Source of the DNA: Brachypterus glaber
Lineage: Eukaryota; Arthropoda; Insecta; Coleoptera; Kateretidae
DNA: 64,000 nucleotides
Assembly (NCBI GenBank): GCA_958510825.1
Contig: OY294048.1
Location: 38,095,026-38,159,025 of the forward strand
Direction of reading: 5' to 3'
Part shown: piece after piece, positions 49,224-59,272 of the stretch
Position numbering within the stretch: the first letter of the stretch is position 1
Layout: each line of letters starts with the position of its first letter
Made by a program: the position numbers and the translations under genes
Notes under the pieces: model-generated
The model's database searches: none
What the model saw: only the letters and a program-made list of their open reading frames with translations
Told to the model about the DNA's origin: nothing

Positions 49224-50049
49224 TATAATGCTTCGCATTCTATAGTAAACTCTTTGCAGTGAATAGTATATTGCGTTTTCTCTGTATACTTCCCAAAGTA
49301 TGATTTCTTGTAGCTCGTATCAAGGCGTCCTTGCTTGTTTATGAATTGATTTTTTAAAAATTAATTAATTATGGTCTGTTTTTTCAAGCAAGATAGTAAA
49401 TTAAAAATCGCACAGTAAATATTTTTACAACAGGTTTGAATAGTATATGTCTGTGTATAGAATATAGTTGTTTTATAAAATAAACTATGCAGTATATTCG
49501 CACATCCAATATTCGAATCTGTTTTGAAAATATTCACTGTGCGATTTTTAATTTACTACCATAGTATGAATATTTATATCAATCAAAGTAGTGTTTTCTA
49601 AAAATCTTCAGTTTATAAGACTTTCCGACGCTTTTTAAATAACTCACCATTTGACATTTGGTTTGGACTTTTTTTGGAATGAATAAGACCTTAAAACGAA
49701 TTATCCGTTTTAATTTATAAATTAATTAAAATCTGTAATTTTTTTCATCAAGTTCTGACTCATAACATAACTTTCTTCTCGCCCAAGATCGCATGAAGAA
49801 AAAATAACTCTGCCTTTTGTGCGTTTTCTTCAACTTTTGTCAAATTGTATATTTAGGGGGACTGGGTCACTCCTAAAGGGTCTCTAATTAGAGCCATAAA
49901 TAAATAAAACAGGCATTTTTCGAGATAAATTGTCGAAAAAAAACTTAATTGTGGTTGAAAGAAACGCATAAAATTTATATAATAATATATTTACAGTATA
50001 TGATTTTTTTTTATATATTACTTACGGTTTTATCTTAAAATAAGTTAAT
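49224..50049. other. Intergenic / MED14 downstream DNA; inverted AGTAAATTAAAAATCG motif
   Basis: TAGTAAATTAAAAATCGCAC (49389) and its inverse GTGCGATTTTTAATTTACTA (49538) flank about 130 bp and may be one small foldback element. No gene is visible. Confidence 0.4.
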
Positions 50050-50421
50050 TTATTGAGGTCCAATCATGCCCATCGGCATATTCATAGGATATCCGTGTTG
50101 TCCTCCAGACATCTGCATCGCAGGAGACTGAATTTGTTGACCTCCCGGCGCTGTGGTTTGCTGCTGAGCTTCGGAGGGGAGCGACAAATTCAGGAGCAAT
50201 TCCCTGATCGCCGGAAATACCGAACATTCGGAAATATTTGACTGATATTGGCCGAAATTTTTTAACAGTTGGCTAGCTGCAGATAAGGCTGGGACGGTTC
50301 CAATGTCCCGTTTTTCGGCCAATTGAGTCAGATTTGCTTGGATGTCGTAAATGAATGGTAGGACAATTGAAGGAGGCTCCATGTTGCCCGGGTACTGGAC
50401 ACCGATTCTTGTAACTTGTAA
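50050..50421 (-). CDS. MED14: MED14 last coding exon
   Basis: Begins LQVTRIGVQYPGNMEPPSIV, contains SVFPAIRELLLNLSLP (the conserved C-terminal helix) and ends with a Gln/Met/Pro-rich tail PMGMIGPQ, then TAA. Acceptor TTTAG at 50422-50424 (minus). Confidence 0.93.
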   Translation of the reverse strand, partial: LQVTRIGVQYPGNMEPPSIVLPFIYDIQANLTQLAEKRDIGTVPALSAASQLLKNFGQYQSNISECSVFPAIRELLLNLSLPSEAQQQTTAPGGQQIQSPAMQMSGGQHGYPMNMPMGMIGPQ

Positions 50422-53400
50422 CTAAATAAGAAGTCATAATCAGCTTATAGTCATTAGATAAATTATGAATGAACCCTGTTGAAAATTACGGGTTTGTGCA
50501 CCATTTATACCCGCCCAGACCCGTCATTTTCAGTAGGGAAGAAAAAACAAAGATTTTTGAGTAGTAGTTAGAAAGAATCTTAACCGTATTACCGGTCACT
50601 GGTCACCTGGGTTCTGTCAACAGATTCTGACTCCTAATGCCTAGTTAATAGCTGGTAACTAAAGTTTTCTACTACAAACCGTTTTCTGGTCCCAAACCTG
50701 TTAAAATAGACACCCTAATTATTATTCGCAGAGTTTTTGAGGTAGCTGAAACGGAATACGATGTTAAAAATTTAAAATTCATAATGCTGGATCTAGCGTC
50801 GAAATTAAAAAAAAATCCTAAAATTAGTGATTAAGTATTGTTAAGGTCGTTGAAACCATTAAGAAAATTTCATATCACCTTGTCTGTTTCGACCCCAAAT
50901 TGGATTAGTCATCAACTTTTTACAACGGATTTGGGATCAATTATCTTGAAAACGGTGTGTAGTAGGCTAGTAAATAGGCATAAGTTAAATTCAGAATCCG
51001 TTGACAGAACCCAGGCACCTTAAAATGTGTTTTATTTTGTAGAGCTGTGTTATTAAGTTTTTAGTTAAAATCCCCTAAAAAAATCCCCTAGAAGTCTAAC
51101 TTCGCATTCGAAAAAACATAAGGTTACTTACAAAGAATAAAATTTTGGCTCTGATCGCCAAAACTCCGGACATGCCGGTCGGTACTATCGGAGTGGCCGA
51201 GGGCGGAATCCTCAACATCCATTGGACGGACCACTTCATGCCTTGCTGTTGCACGAGGCCAGGCATCAACTCCAACTTCATTATTTGGATGAAGTCTTTA
51301 AGTACATTGACAGGTACGTTTAGCATGTTGCAGAAACAAAACATCGCCGTAGGCTTGTAGGGAGGCGTCGCTGCTCTGGTATCGAAGAACTTTTCTAGAA
51401 TCTAAAAGCAAGACCATTATAGTCCGCGCGAGATAAGACGTGTATTAAAAACGGAATGCGCAGTAAGCCAAAAGGGATTGTTTACATACACGCCTCTTAG
51501 CTACGGCTCGTTTTCCTTAGCAACAGTCGCTTCTTGGAATAAAGCCGTTCACTCTGCCTACAATGTTGTGCGCAGTATCGCCATTAAGTTTATGACGTCG
51601 TTGTCCCATTCTTATCGCGCGCGGACTCTACTACTAGAATCATATTACAGTATTACTACTAGTATCATATTAGGAGGAAGCGGTTTTCCAACCATAAAAT
51701 ACATAAAAAATTATTTAAAATGATTTTTTTGAATCTTAAGCTTCTAATCGATAATTTTTAAAATAATTTACTACTTTTGATACGCAAGTTATACATATAC
51801 AGGGTGATCCATAACTGGCATGTCAACATTTATATATAGAACCATCTTAACAAATATATATATAATAATACTTACTTGCAGTTCTTCTGGTGACCACACA
51901 TCCTTATGATCTTGAAGAGGAGTTATTTTCAAATGTAAACTCTGAAGATGCTGAGGATTTAATCCTATTCTACACTGGAAAATCTCGCCAACTTTAAAAT
52001 GTATCACTCCAGGTTCATTGTTTGTGATGACTGTTAACTGAAAATTAATTCAATAGTTTTACTAAATTTTCTAGGTTTAAGTTTCATATTTTTCTACTTT
52101 AATTTTCGTCTATTTAAGCAAAAGTTAAGGACAAGTGCTTAAAAGAATCACTTTTACAAGGGGAATTGTGTTTTACTTGATAAATACATATAAAATATAT
52201 TATAACTTTTGCGTTTCTTAAAAATGTAAGAAGGTATAAAAATAAATTTTTAAAGATTATTTTTTTATAATTTTTTCAGGGATAACAAGGTCAAGCAATT
52301 TTTCTTGAAAATAAACTTTAAGGTAAACTCACAAACGGTTCATTACGTTAGAGGTATGAGAGGTGGGTAGCTTAGGTAGGTAGCTGTCCATTTCGAATTT
52401 TTAGTCCTAATATTTTGGAAACATTTAAAAAAAGTCATTTATTTTTTGAGCCAATTTACAGATCGTGCAAAAAGCTAGATAATGACTTTATCTGCAGTTT
52501 GTATTACGTATCCAAAAAATAATGGACTAGTGTCATGTCACATGATGTGGTTTGGACCTTTTTTATTTCTTTTATATATTTATTAAGGCGAAACGATCCA
52601 AAATCCAAAAGAATAATGGTTCCCACAAAAAATTGGCTAATCTTACATAGTCGACGAAAACCGGATGTTCTTAGGACGGTTGTTATATCGACATTATCGT
52701 CTTGGTTGTTAAGTAAGGGTTAATTGCAGATGAAGCCATAGTAAAAATTGACCCTCGAGCCAAAATAATGTTCAAAATCCATTTAAAATATTATAAAAGT
52801 AATATCTGCGTAAAAAAGGTTGGTTTTAATACCTAAGTACTATAAATTTTCTATTAAATTTTAAAAAATCGCAAAATTTCAATATGGGAAACTTGTCCAT
52901 CGTGATATTACCTATAGTCGTATTAATGGTGGAAGTCGCTTGCAAAACAAGTTTACACTACGATATTTCAAGATCGCTTTGATAGACACTTTTTGGACCA
53001 AAGATTTACAACGTGGCAAAAAATTTTTGATCAAAATTACAAATCTCTATATCAAAGCTTCTTGAAATATCGTTAGAGTAAGTTGCTTTGCAAGCGACCT
53101 GCTCCATTAATACGACTTTATGAATACTTACGTAACTTTCGTTGTGAATAAACCTATGGAACTGCCTCCTCATATAAACACAGCCCAAGAACCTCTCCAA
53201 CGGGGCGAGTTCTGGTCCGGGAAAGCCTTGCGGGTGCTGCGAAGAACAACATAGTGTCTCCAAGGCTTCATGAGTTAGGATCGTGGGAACTGCACCGGCC
53301 CAAGATCGTTGGGGCAGTACCCGAGACAGGTGGCTTCCAGTGCGGTTAAGATCCGATTGCGGGCTGTGCATTATGGCCCCTATAGGGAAGGAATTCATTG

Positions 53401-54696
53401 ATTCAAATCAGTGGCGTAGAGGGGAATTACCCTCCAATAATTTAAAATTAGGTAGAAATTTAACGCAAAATGAAATTAAAATAAAATTTTATTCTAAAAT
53501 AAAAAAAAGAAATAAAAAGTTTTAAGAATATTCGATCATGAAAAAATTGACAGCTCTAGCGCCAAATTATAGGAAGAAGGGCAGTAAATAGTCATTTATA
53601 CACCAAGGGACTAAATTGGCTGTTTTAATCCCACTGCATGAGTTTCCTGAATGAGCGTAGCGAGCGAGGGAAACAGAAATGCAAGGGACTAAAACAGCCA
53701 CGTTTAGTCCTGAGGTATATACACTATTTTTGCAGGACCAACCATAGTTTAGGTATTAAAATTAAAAACCATGCGTCTAAAATCGGTTGTTTTATTTTCG
53801 TAATTTAATTAAGATGCCTGTAAATTGCAAAAAGTCAGTTTCACGGCTATCGCGATTTCAATTGTTTTTTAATATGGTTGACACAAACGTCAAAAAAATG
53901 GACGAAGATGATAAATTTTAAGTAGTGAATAAATTGTTATAACAATGTTATTTTTAAAGGATTTCTTTGTTAAAATCAAATAAATTGGTTTGGATCGCTA
54001 ATTTATTACAAAAAATCAACAAACCTAATTTTTGAACCAGCAAAGCACATAGTAAGTATAATATTTTAATATTATCAAGGTTTCCGTGATTTTTATTCAC
54101 TTGGGAGAAAAACGGCAGGTTTAATCCCGAAAATGAAAGCGTAAAATTAAGTTTAGAGTCTTAGTCGTGCAAAAAATGAATAACCTCCTCAAGAGGTTGG
54201 TCACTTATTTAAAAATAAATTAAATAAAATATACATTGTACAATATAAATTTAAATAGTAGTAATTTTGACAACATTTTAGAGCAAATAAATAAAAATAC
54301 TTCAAACAAGTTTGCATTTTCTTAGAATACGGTGCCAAAAACACGCTGATCAGATGAAATTGGCCAGATTTAAAATTTTACTCTAGGACTAAATAAACTC
54401 CCTGAATTATAATTTTAGCATTTTCTAATATTTTACATAAAAAAAAACGTAGGAGTGGGGAGAAATGGGCCCAACATCCTTCTTTACATCATAGTTCTTC
54501 TCTGATTTTCCGAATAATCATAAACTATTTATTTAGCAACAAAATATTCACAATGTTTGCTAATTTTTTTTGTACTAACCTGGTGATTGGCCGGGACGAG
54601 CGGGTGATGGACGTGGGATGCCCGGAGAGCCTGGCCAGTTGGACGCCGCAGGAGATGCCAAGCTTTGCGACGGAAAAGGACTTCCATCCATATGAC
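50050..54696 (-). CDS. MED14: Mediator complex subunit 14, C-terminal five exons (partial)
   Basis: Joined on the minus strand: 54696-54580, 53379-53132, 52037-51876, 51401-51132 and 50421-50050, about 390 residues, with every junction in phase. MED14 is the backbone subunit that links the head, middle and tail of the Mediator co-activator in the nucleus. The recognition rests on ordered motifs that I recall from the human C-terminus: the Pro/Ser-rich SNWPGSPG segment, VLPQRSWAG with LTHEALETL, LAPLERFLGCVYMRR, NNEPGVIHFK, WSPEELQILEKFF, IMKLELMP, WMLRIPPSATPI and LPFIYD. The stop is followed at once by an overlapping AATAAA, so the 3' UTR may be very short. The protein ends with an insect-type Gln/Met/Gly-rich tail. 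The remaining two-thirds of the protein lies upstream, beyond anything I could find to 64000. Confidence 0.93.
50607..51015. mobile_element. MITE in the last MED14 intron
   Basis: CCTGGGTTCTGTCAACAGAT and the inverse (ATCCGTTGACAGAACCCAGG; here GAATCCGTTG) form the ends. Inner pairs TGCCTAGTTAATAG and CTAGTAAATAGGCA extend them. No ORF. Confidence 0.65.
51132..51401 (-). CDS. MED14: MED14 penultimate coding exon
   Basis: Encodes 90 residues from ILEKFFDTRAATPPYKP through FIQIMKLELMPG and WSVQWMLRIPPSATPIVP to AKILFF. Acceptor CTTTTAG and donor GTAAGT, phase 0 at both ends. Confidence 0.94.
51800..51835 (+). repeat. Solo end of CAGGGTGATC MITE family
   Basis: ATACAGGGTGATCCATAACTG is the left end of the TA-flanked MITEs at 44602 and 48499, with no matching right end nearby. 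It lies about 40 bp from MED14 exon 51876-52037. Confidence 0.55.
51876..52037 (-). CDS. MED14: MED14 coding exon (third from end)
   Basis: Encodes 54 residues: LTVITNNEPGVIHFKVGEIF, a Leu-rich strand region, then DVWSPEELQ. Acceptor TTTTCAG, donor GTAAGT, phase 0. Confidence 0.94.
52038..52915. other. MED14 intron, nothing recognised
   Basis: AT-rich; I see no exon or repeat partner in this part. Confidence 0.4.
52916..53120. mobile_element. Foldback MITE beside a MED14 splice donor
   Basis: GTCGTATTAATGGTGGAAGT and the inverse ending CTCCATTAATACGAC form the ends. GTCGCTTGCAAA and CGATATTTCAAGA-type blocks complete the arms. The right end is only about 10 bp from the donor of the MED14 exon at 53132. 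Confidence 0.75.
53132..53379 (-). CDS. MED14: MED14 coding exon (fourth from end)
   Basis: Encodes AIMHSPQSDLNRTGS, then HLSRVLPQRSWAGAVPTIL, PGPELAPLERFLGCVYMRRQ and FHRFIHNESY. Acceptor CCCTATAG with the first two bases completing a split codon; donor GTAAGT, phase 0. Confidence 0.94.
53608..53714. repeat. Short palindrome with GCGTAGCGAGCG centre
   Basis: AAGGGACTAAATTGGCTGTT and the inverse (AACAGCCACGTTTAGTCCT) flank GAGTTTCC...GGAAAC and a centre GAATGAGCGTAGCGAGCGAG. It lies in a MED14 intron. Confidence 0.65.
54580..54696 (-). CDS. MED14: MED14 coding exon (fifth from end)
   Basis: Encodes a Pro/Ser-rich linker, HMDGSPFPSQSLASPAASN then WPGSPGIPRPSPARPGQSP. Acceptor ATTACAG, donor GTTAGT. 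Two bases start and one base ends the exon as split codons, in phase with the next exon. Confidence 0.88.
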
Positions 54697-55062
54697 CTGT
54701 AATAGTTTTATAATTTTATAGTTTGTTACAGATTGATGTGGATGTTTATTTTTTCTGATATCTGACCCAGGCGCGATTTATTCACAATCTTTTAATATTT
54801 TTTTCTATTTTGCGACTCTTATAAGCTCATAATCACACGCATTTTGCGTATTCTTATAGGCCCAAAAGAGGTTAGTACTTTTTTTCTTTTGGGTCGGCAA
54901 GACTGGACAAAAGAATAACGCTTGGCGTTTTCCGTGCAAATATCAACACTGTTTTTAAGTTTAGTTTTCTACGAAATTGTGTTTTAACTGAATTTTTACT
55001 GTGTTAAAATTGTGACTTGGTTACTTGCAGTGAAAAAGAGAAGAGATGACTTTAGAAGATAT

Positions 55063-55317
55063 CAACGAACTAACAACTCTTCTCTCTAGAATACGCATAC
55101 TGTTAATATAAAGTATCGCCAACATCTCGGTTTGTTTGTAAACAAATAGTAGGTATATTCAGGCCTGAACAATAACAATTACCAGTAACTGTTATTGTTG
55201 TCTCTGTTAGAACAAAGCTGCGCGAGTAAGACAGACAAATGTATATGTTGGCTACGTTTTTTTTCAGTTTTTACAAATGAAATGCCTATTCTAGAGAGAA
55301 GAGTTATTAGTTCGTTG
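55063..55317. mobile_element. hAT-like MITE, family D copy 2, exact 8-bp duplication
   Basis: Ends CAACGAACTAACAACTCTTC and GAGTTATTAGTTCGTTG are inverted and flanked by an exact GAAGATAT (55055-55062 and 55318-55325), fitting hAT. The body matches 8219-8835 but lacks the element nested there, so it gives the empty-site sequence. Confidence 0.9.
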
Positions 55318-57535
55318 GAAGATATCAAAATATCGTTTGTTCTATGAATTTCAAACATTGCGAAAATTGTGATGCCAACCCAAAATCCCTAAATCGATCA
55401 TCAATTTACATATAAGTTTTTTTATTATTTTAGAGCAAAATAGAGCGTTTTTAGCGCACTAGTAATTTAGAAAACTCGCCGCAAGCGACTCGTGCGCTAA
55501 AAACGGGTGTTATGAAACTAATACTTTAACATACTATTTTAATCGTCCATTGTTATATACTTCGCAGCTTCACAGCAGGTGTACTTTTTTTGTCCTAAAT
55601 AATCACTTAAAAATGTCCGTCGTATGTCACGATTTCTTGTTCGAGCGGTAACCCAAGAAAGAAAAATCTCATCGACTTTTCAGGAGAAATTAATCTTAAT
55701 AAGTACTAAAGACGAAGCCTATTAATGGCTATTAATAGGCTTTAATATATTGAAATTGAATAGAACCCCTCCACAAATAAAAAAGTTATAGGGGCTAAAT
55801 TTAACAAAAAATCCAAAATTGTAGAAAAAAAAACTTAGATCAACTTTTTTAGGAAAAATTACTTTTATTAAAGAAATCAATCAAACCAAATTTGAAAGAA
55901 ATCCTCCCATATGGGCCTAAAACATCGAGAAAAGTAGAAAAAAATGCGAACGTCAATTTTTCTCGACATTTTTAGGCCTAATAATTCAAAAATAATTACT
56001 TTTTCCTTCTGGTCCCTTTTCGAGTGACCAATCACATAAGTTTCTTAATGATCCACTTTTTCAAAAATGCAATAATTGCATTATTATTTATTTGTTAAGT
56101 TAATTATAATTAAATTAAATATATTTAAATATTATATAATTACATAGGATATTAACTTTACATTAAACAAATATTATAAATACAACTAAATATTAAAACA
56201 AATTTTATTTCGGCTATTAGAAGATTATTGGGATATACTTCCGAAAATGAAACTCGAAAATAAATACTTTTCTTTGAATAATATTGTCAACAAAAAGGTT
56301 ATAGACCAATATTTAGACAATTTAAATAAACTGATAATTAAATATTTTGGTGAGAATGAACCAAGTCTTAAAGGTAAGTTACCTAAGGTAATATACTGCT
56401 TAAGTACTCAAATTAGATATCACTAGGCAACAAATCTCAACTTTTTTTTTGCCCCGATCGGAGAGTAAAATTTTCTTACTAATTCGAGGGCGTAGAAACC
56501 GAATCTGGCCTTAGAAAAATTTCAGCACCTAAAATTTTTGAGATATAATTCCCGGAAATAATGACGTTTTTTTTCAAAATCTTAAAAAAAAGGGTAGGAT
56601 TTTGAAAATTTTAGGGTATATTAAAAAAATACGAGGAACTCAAAAATATATATGCCAAGGAGTAAGTACGCGAAAAATAAATAAAAAGCTTAAAATGAAA
56701 GTGCAGAGTTTACTTAATTGCTCTTTTGTGGCAAAACTATCAAATCTGTATAAAAATTTTAAAGGACTTAATTTGTAGATTATAAAATTCTCTACAAAAA
56801 TATTTATATAAATATTTTTTTATTTTGCTTGGTTTGTTCGTAAAAAGTAAATAAATGAAAAAGAAACAAAATTAAAGTACAGTGTAAATTTTTTTCCCGA
56901 GCCCAAAAAATATATTTTTCTTATCAATTTAAAGGCGCAGAATCCAAATTTGACCTTAAAAAATCAAACACGTCTTATTTTATAAATTTTATTTTATTAC
57001 AATTTAAAAAAATATTTTATAAAACAAAATATTGTGCATTTTTGTTTTGTTTTTTTTTAATGGTTCTCCATCATAAAAATGTTAAGAACCATATTACGTA
57101 ACATTTTTTTAGTTCATTTTTGACCCCTTAGTAATAATTTTTGACAATTTTTAGCATGAGTACGAGGCGATAAGCTTGTCCCCTTATGCACCCTTCTTCT
57201 TACCCTCCACCCCTACTTACTTTTGTCACATTATCCATTTTTTTTAATATTTTTTTTCATAATATGCCTATTTATTCTACCTATGAATTTAAAGTTTCCA
57301 TGTTTTAAATTGGGTATTTTTTAATTAATATTAAGTCGCCGAATCTAAATTTGTCATTGAAATATTTTTATCTCCCATGATTTTAGAACAAAAGATTTTT
57401 TAACATTTTTATCTCATTTTTCTCAGAAAACTTAAGTAATAGAAATATTCCGAGGCCAGATTCGGTTTCAGTGACCCAAAATTAGTTAAAAAACATATGA
57501 CTTCAATCAGGGCAAGAAACCGTGTTGCCTAGTGT
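55318..57535. other. Probable MED14 intron; degraded repeats only
   Basis: 55440-55510 is a short palindrome (AGCGCACTAG / CGTGCGCT) with centre CGCCGCAAGCGACTCG. 55560-55900 resembles a degenerate family A fragment (GTCACGATTTCTTG, ACCCAAGAA, TTTTCAGGAGAAATT). The remainder is AT-rich without an exon that I can see. Confidence 0.4.
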
Positions 57536-58070
57536 ATTTAACCAGCCGTGAAGATATGTAAAGCTAAGAATTCCATTATATACTATTCACAGTAAATGGT
57601 ATGTTGAATTTTCACAAATACATACTTGGAATTTTTTTTTAAGAAAATAATAAAAACTTTTCAACATTTTTTTTATTTTCTTAGTGAGAATAACAAAAAA
57701 AACTGACAAAATTAAAACAAAAAAAAATATTTTTTTTAAAATTAAGAAAAAAAAATAAAAATTAAATTAAAAAAAAAAATCTAAAATTTTTTATTTTTTT
57801 TATTTTCTTTTTGCAAAAAAAATTAAAGACAATATGGATCTTTCCCTCATAGAACTTTTTCTTGACAATTTCAAGTCGATCGGATTATTCGTTCTTGAGT
57901 TCGTGTTCGTGTTAACAAAAATCGCGACATCGGACGAACTGACGGAGAAAAAAAAGAGTTTCTTATTTTTTCATGAAAAACATTTATATTCAAGAACTTT
58001 TTATCCGGGACGATTTTTGAAAAATTTGGAGAATTCAAAACTACCATATACTATTCTAGCCAAAGAACTT
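57536..58070 (-). repeat. Dispersed family A, minus-strand copy
   Basis: From right to left it has the 5' part (TTTTTGAAAAATTTGGAGAA in reverse, TACTATTCTAG at the end) and the 3' tail, seen on the plus strand as ACCAGCCGTGAAGATATGTA and CCATTATATACTATTCACAG. An open stretch at 57834-58106 is a by-product of this repeat. Confidence 0.65.
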
Positions 58071-59053
58071 TTGCCTCAAGAAGTAATTTCAGACCAATGT
58101 TTATGAAGGTGTAATCTTTTTGTTTGTTTATTTACTAACAGAAACGCGATCAGCTTTGTGGTGTAAAATGTAGATGTCGCTAGTCGACTTTCAGGCTACC
58201 TAGTAGCGATGTTGCGTAGTTTCCACCTTATCGTGAATTCAAATCATTATACTTAAATTAAAAATGTAAAAAACTTTATTGTGTATACTATAATTATGTT
58301 TAATAATATAGTATAATTAAATCTATTAAAATTAAACTACTAGTTAATATAAAACTCATACAGAACTAATGTTTCTTAAAATTTACAATAAAATATCCAA
58401 AGTATATGTTTCCAATCGGCAACACTGTACCCCTTTCAGTCATTTTACGACATTAGACTGTGAGTTTACACATTCTTTCTCTCTCTTTACGCGTACTAAG
58501 TGTAAACAATAGTGACTCCCCACCAGCCCCTCACCGTAGTTGGTTCACGCTTCAAACAAAGCATACGGTAGATTTCATCATGTTCCTTCTTGAGGTAAAA
58601 GTTCTTTGATTCTAGCGCAGGCTTTTTAAATAAGGTGTACTACATGTAATAGGGATATTTCCTATCATTTGCTACAAATATATCAGATCCGCAACTAGAG
58701 GGGGGGGCAAAATTAAGCTAAGCCCCCCTTGTATTAATTTTAGTTTCCCTGGCGTTCTCGTTTCTTTTTAATTTTATTTGCTTCATGTCCTTAGGGAACG
58801 TTCAAGTATTACGTAACTCAAGTTTTGATAATTTTGGTCCCCCCCCTGTAACGCTATTTTCCTATACCATTAACAAGGGCATAACACTTTTTTTTAATTT
58901 TTGGGACCGAAGTATACGTATATATAATACTCCTGCTGCTGTAAATCTGCGAAATCCTTTCCTAGTTAAAATTTCGACAGACTGATGCATCAATTATACT
59001 AGTTTACACTGGTTTTATATTCCTTTTAACGTTTTACAACAAGAGTACCATTT
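58071..59053. other. Region upstream of the odorant receptor; one MITE end
   Basis: 58793-58865 is a solo copy of the GGGAACGTTCAAGTATTACG end seen at 37331-37814. 58440-58620 is less AT-rich and unexplained. No MED14 exon and no clear promoter motif were found. Confidence 0.35.
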
Positions 59054-59272
59054 ATGAGAAAACTTATAGTGTTATCTTTATTTTTAGATGATAAATTAAT
59101 CCTTTTATACAATTTTGAACAATTTTTGGTCTGGAAAAAGAATATGAAAATTTTTTCTATATTTATTTTGATTCTAAATATTATTGCATTGATCCTAGTA
59201 GTATTGGTATCTAGCTTTAACCCCAATTTATTGGAAATAGCTCATTTGCCATATTTCTTCATGTGGATATTT
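59054..59272 (+). CDS. Odorant receptor exon 1
   Basis: 73 codons from ATG to a GTAAGT donor, phase 0. It contains the N-terminal cytoplasmic part and TM1, ending PYFFMWIF. Confidence 0.7.

Noticed and set aside
50053..53525. Plus-strand ORFs opposite the MED14 exons
   Set aside because: They are antisense shadows; the minus-strand frames match MED14 with correct splice junctions.
58071..58600. Upstream MED14 exon or odorant receptor 5' exon
   Set aside because: The stretch is less AT-rich but has no open minus-strand frame between valid splice signals and no MED14-like residues.
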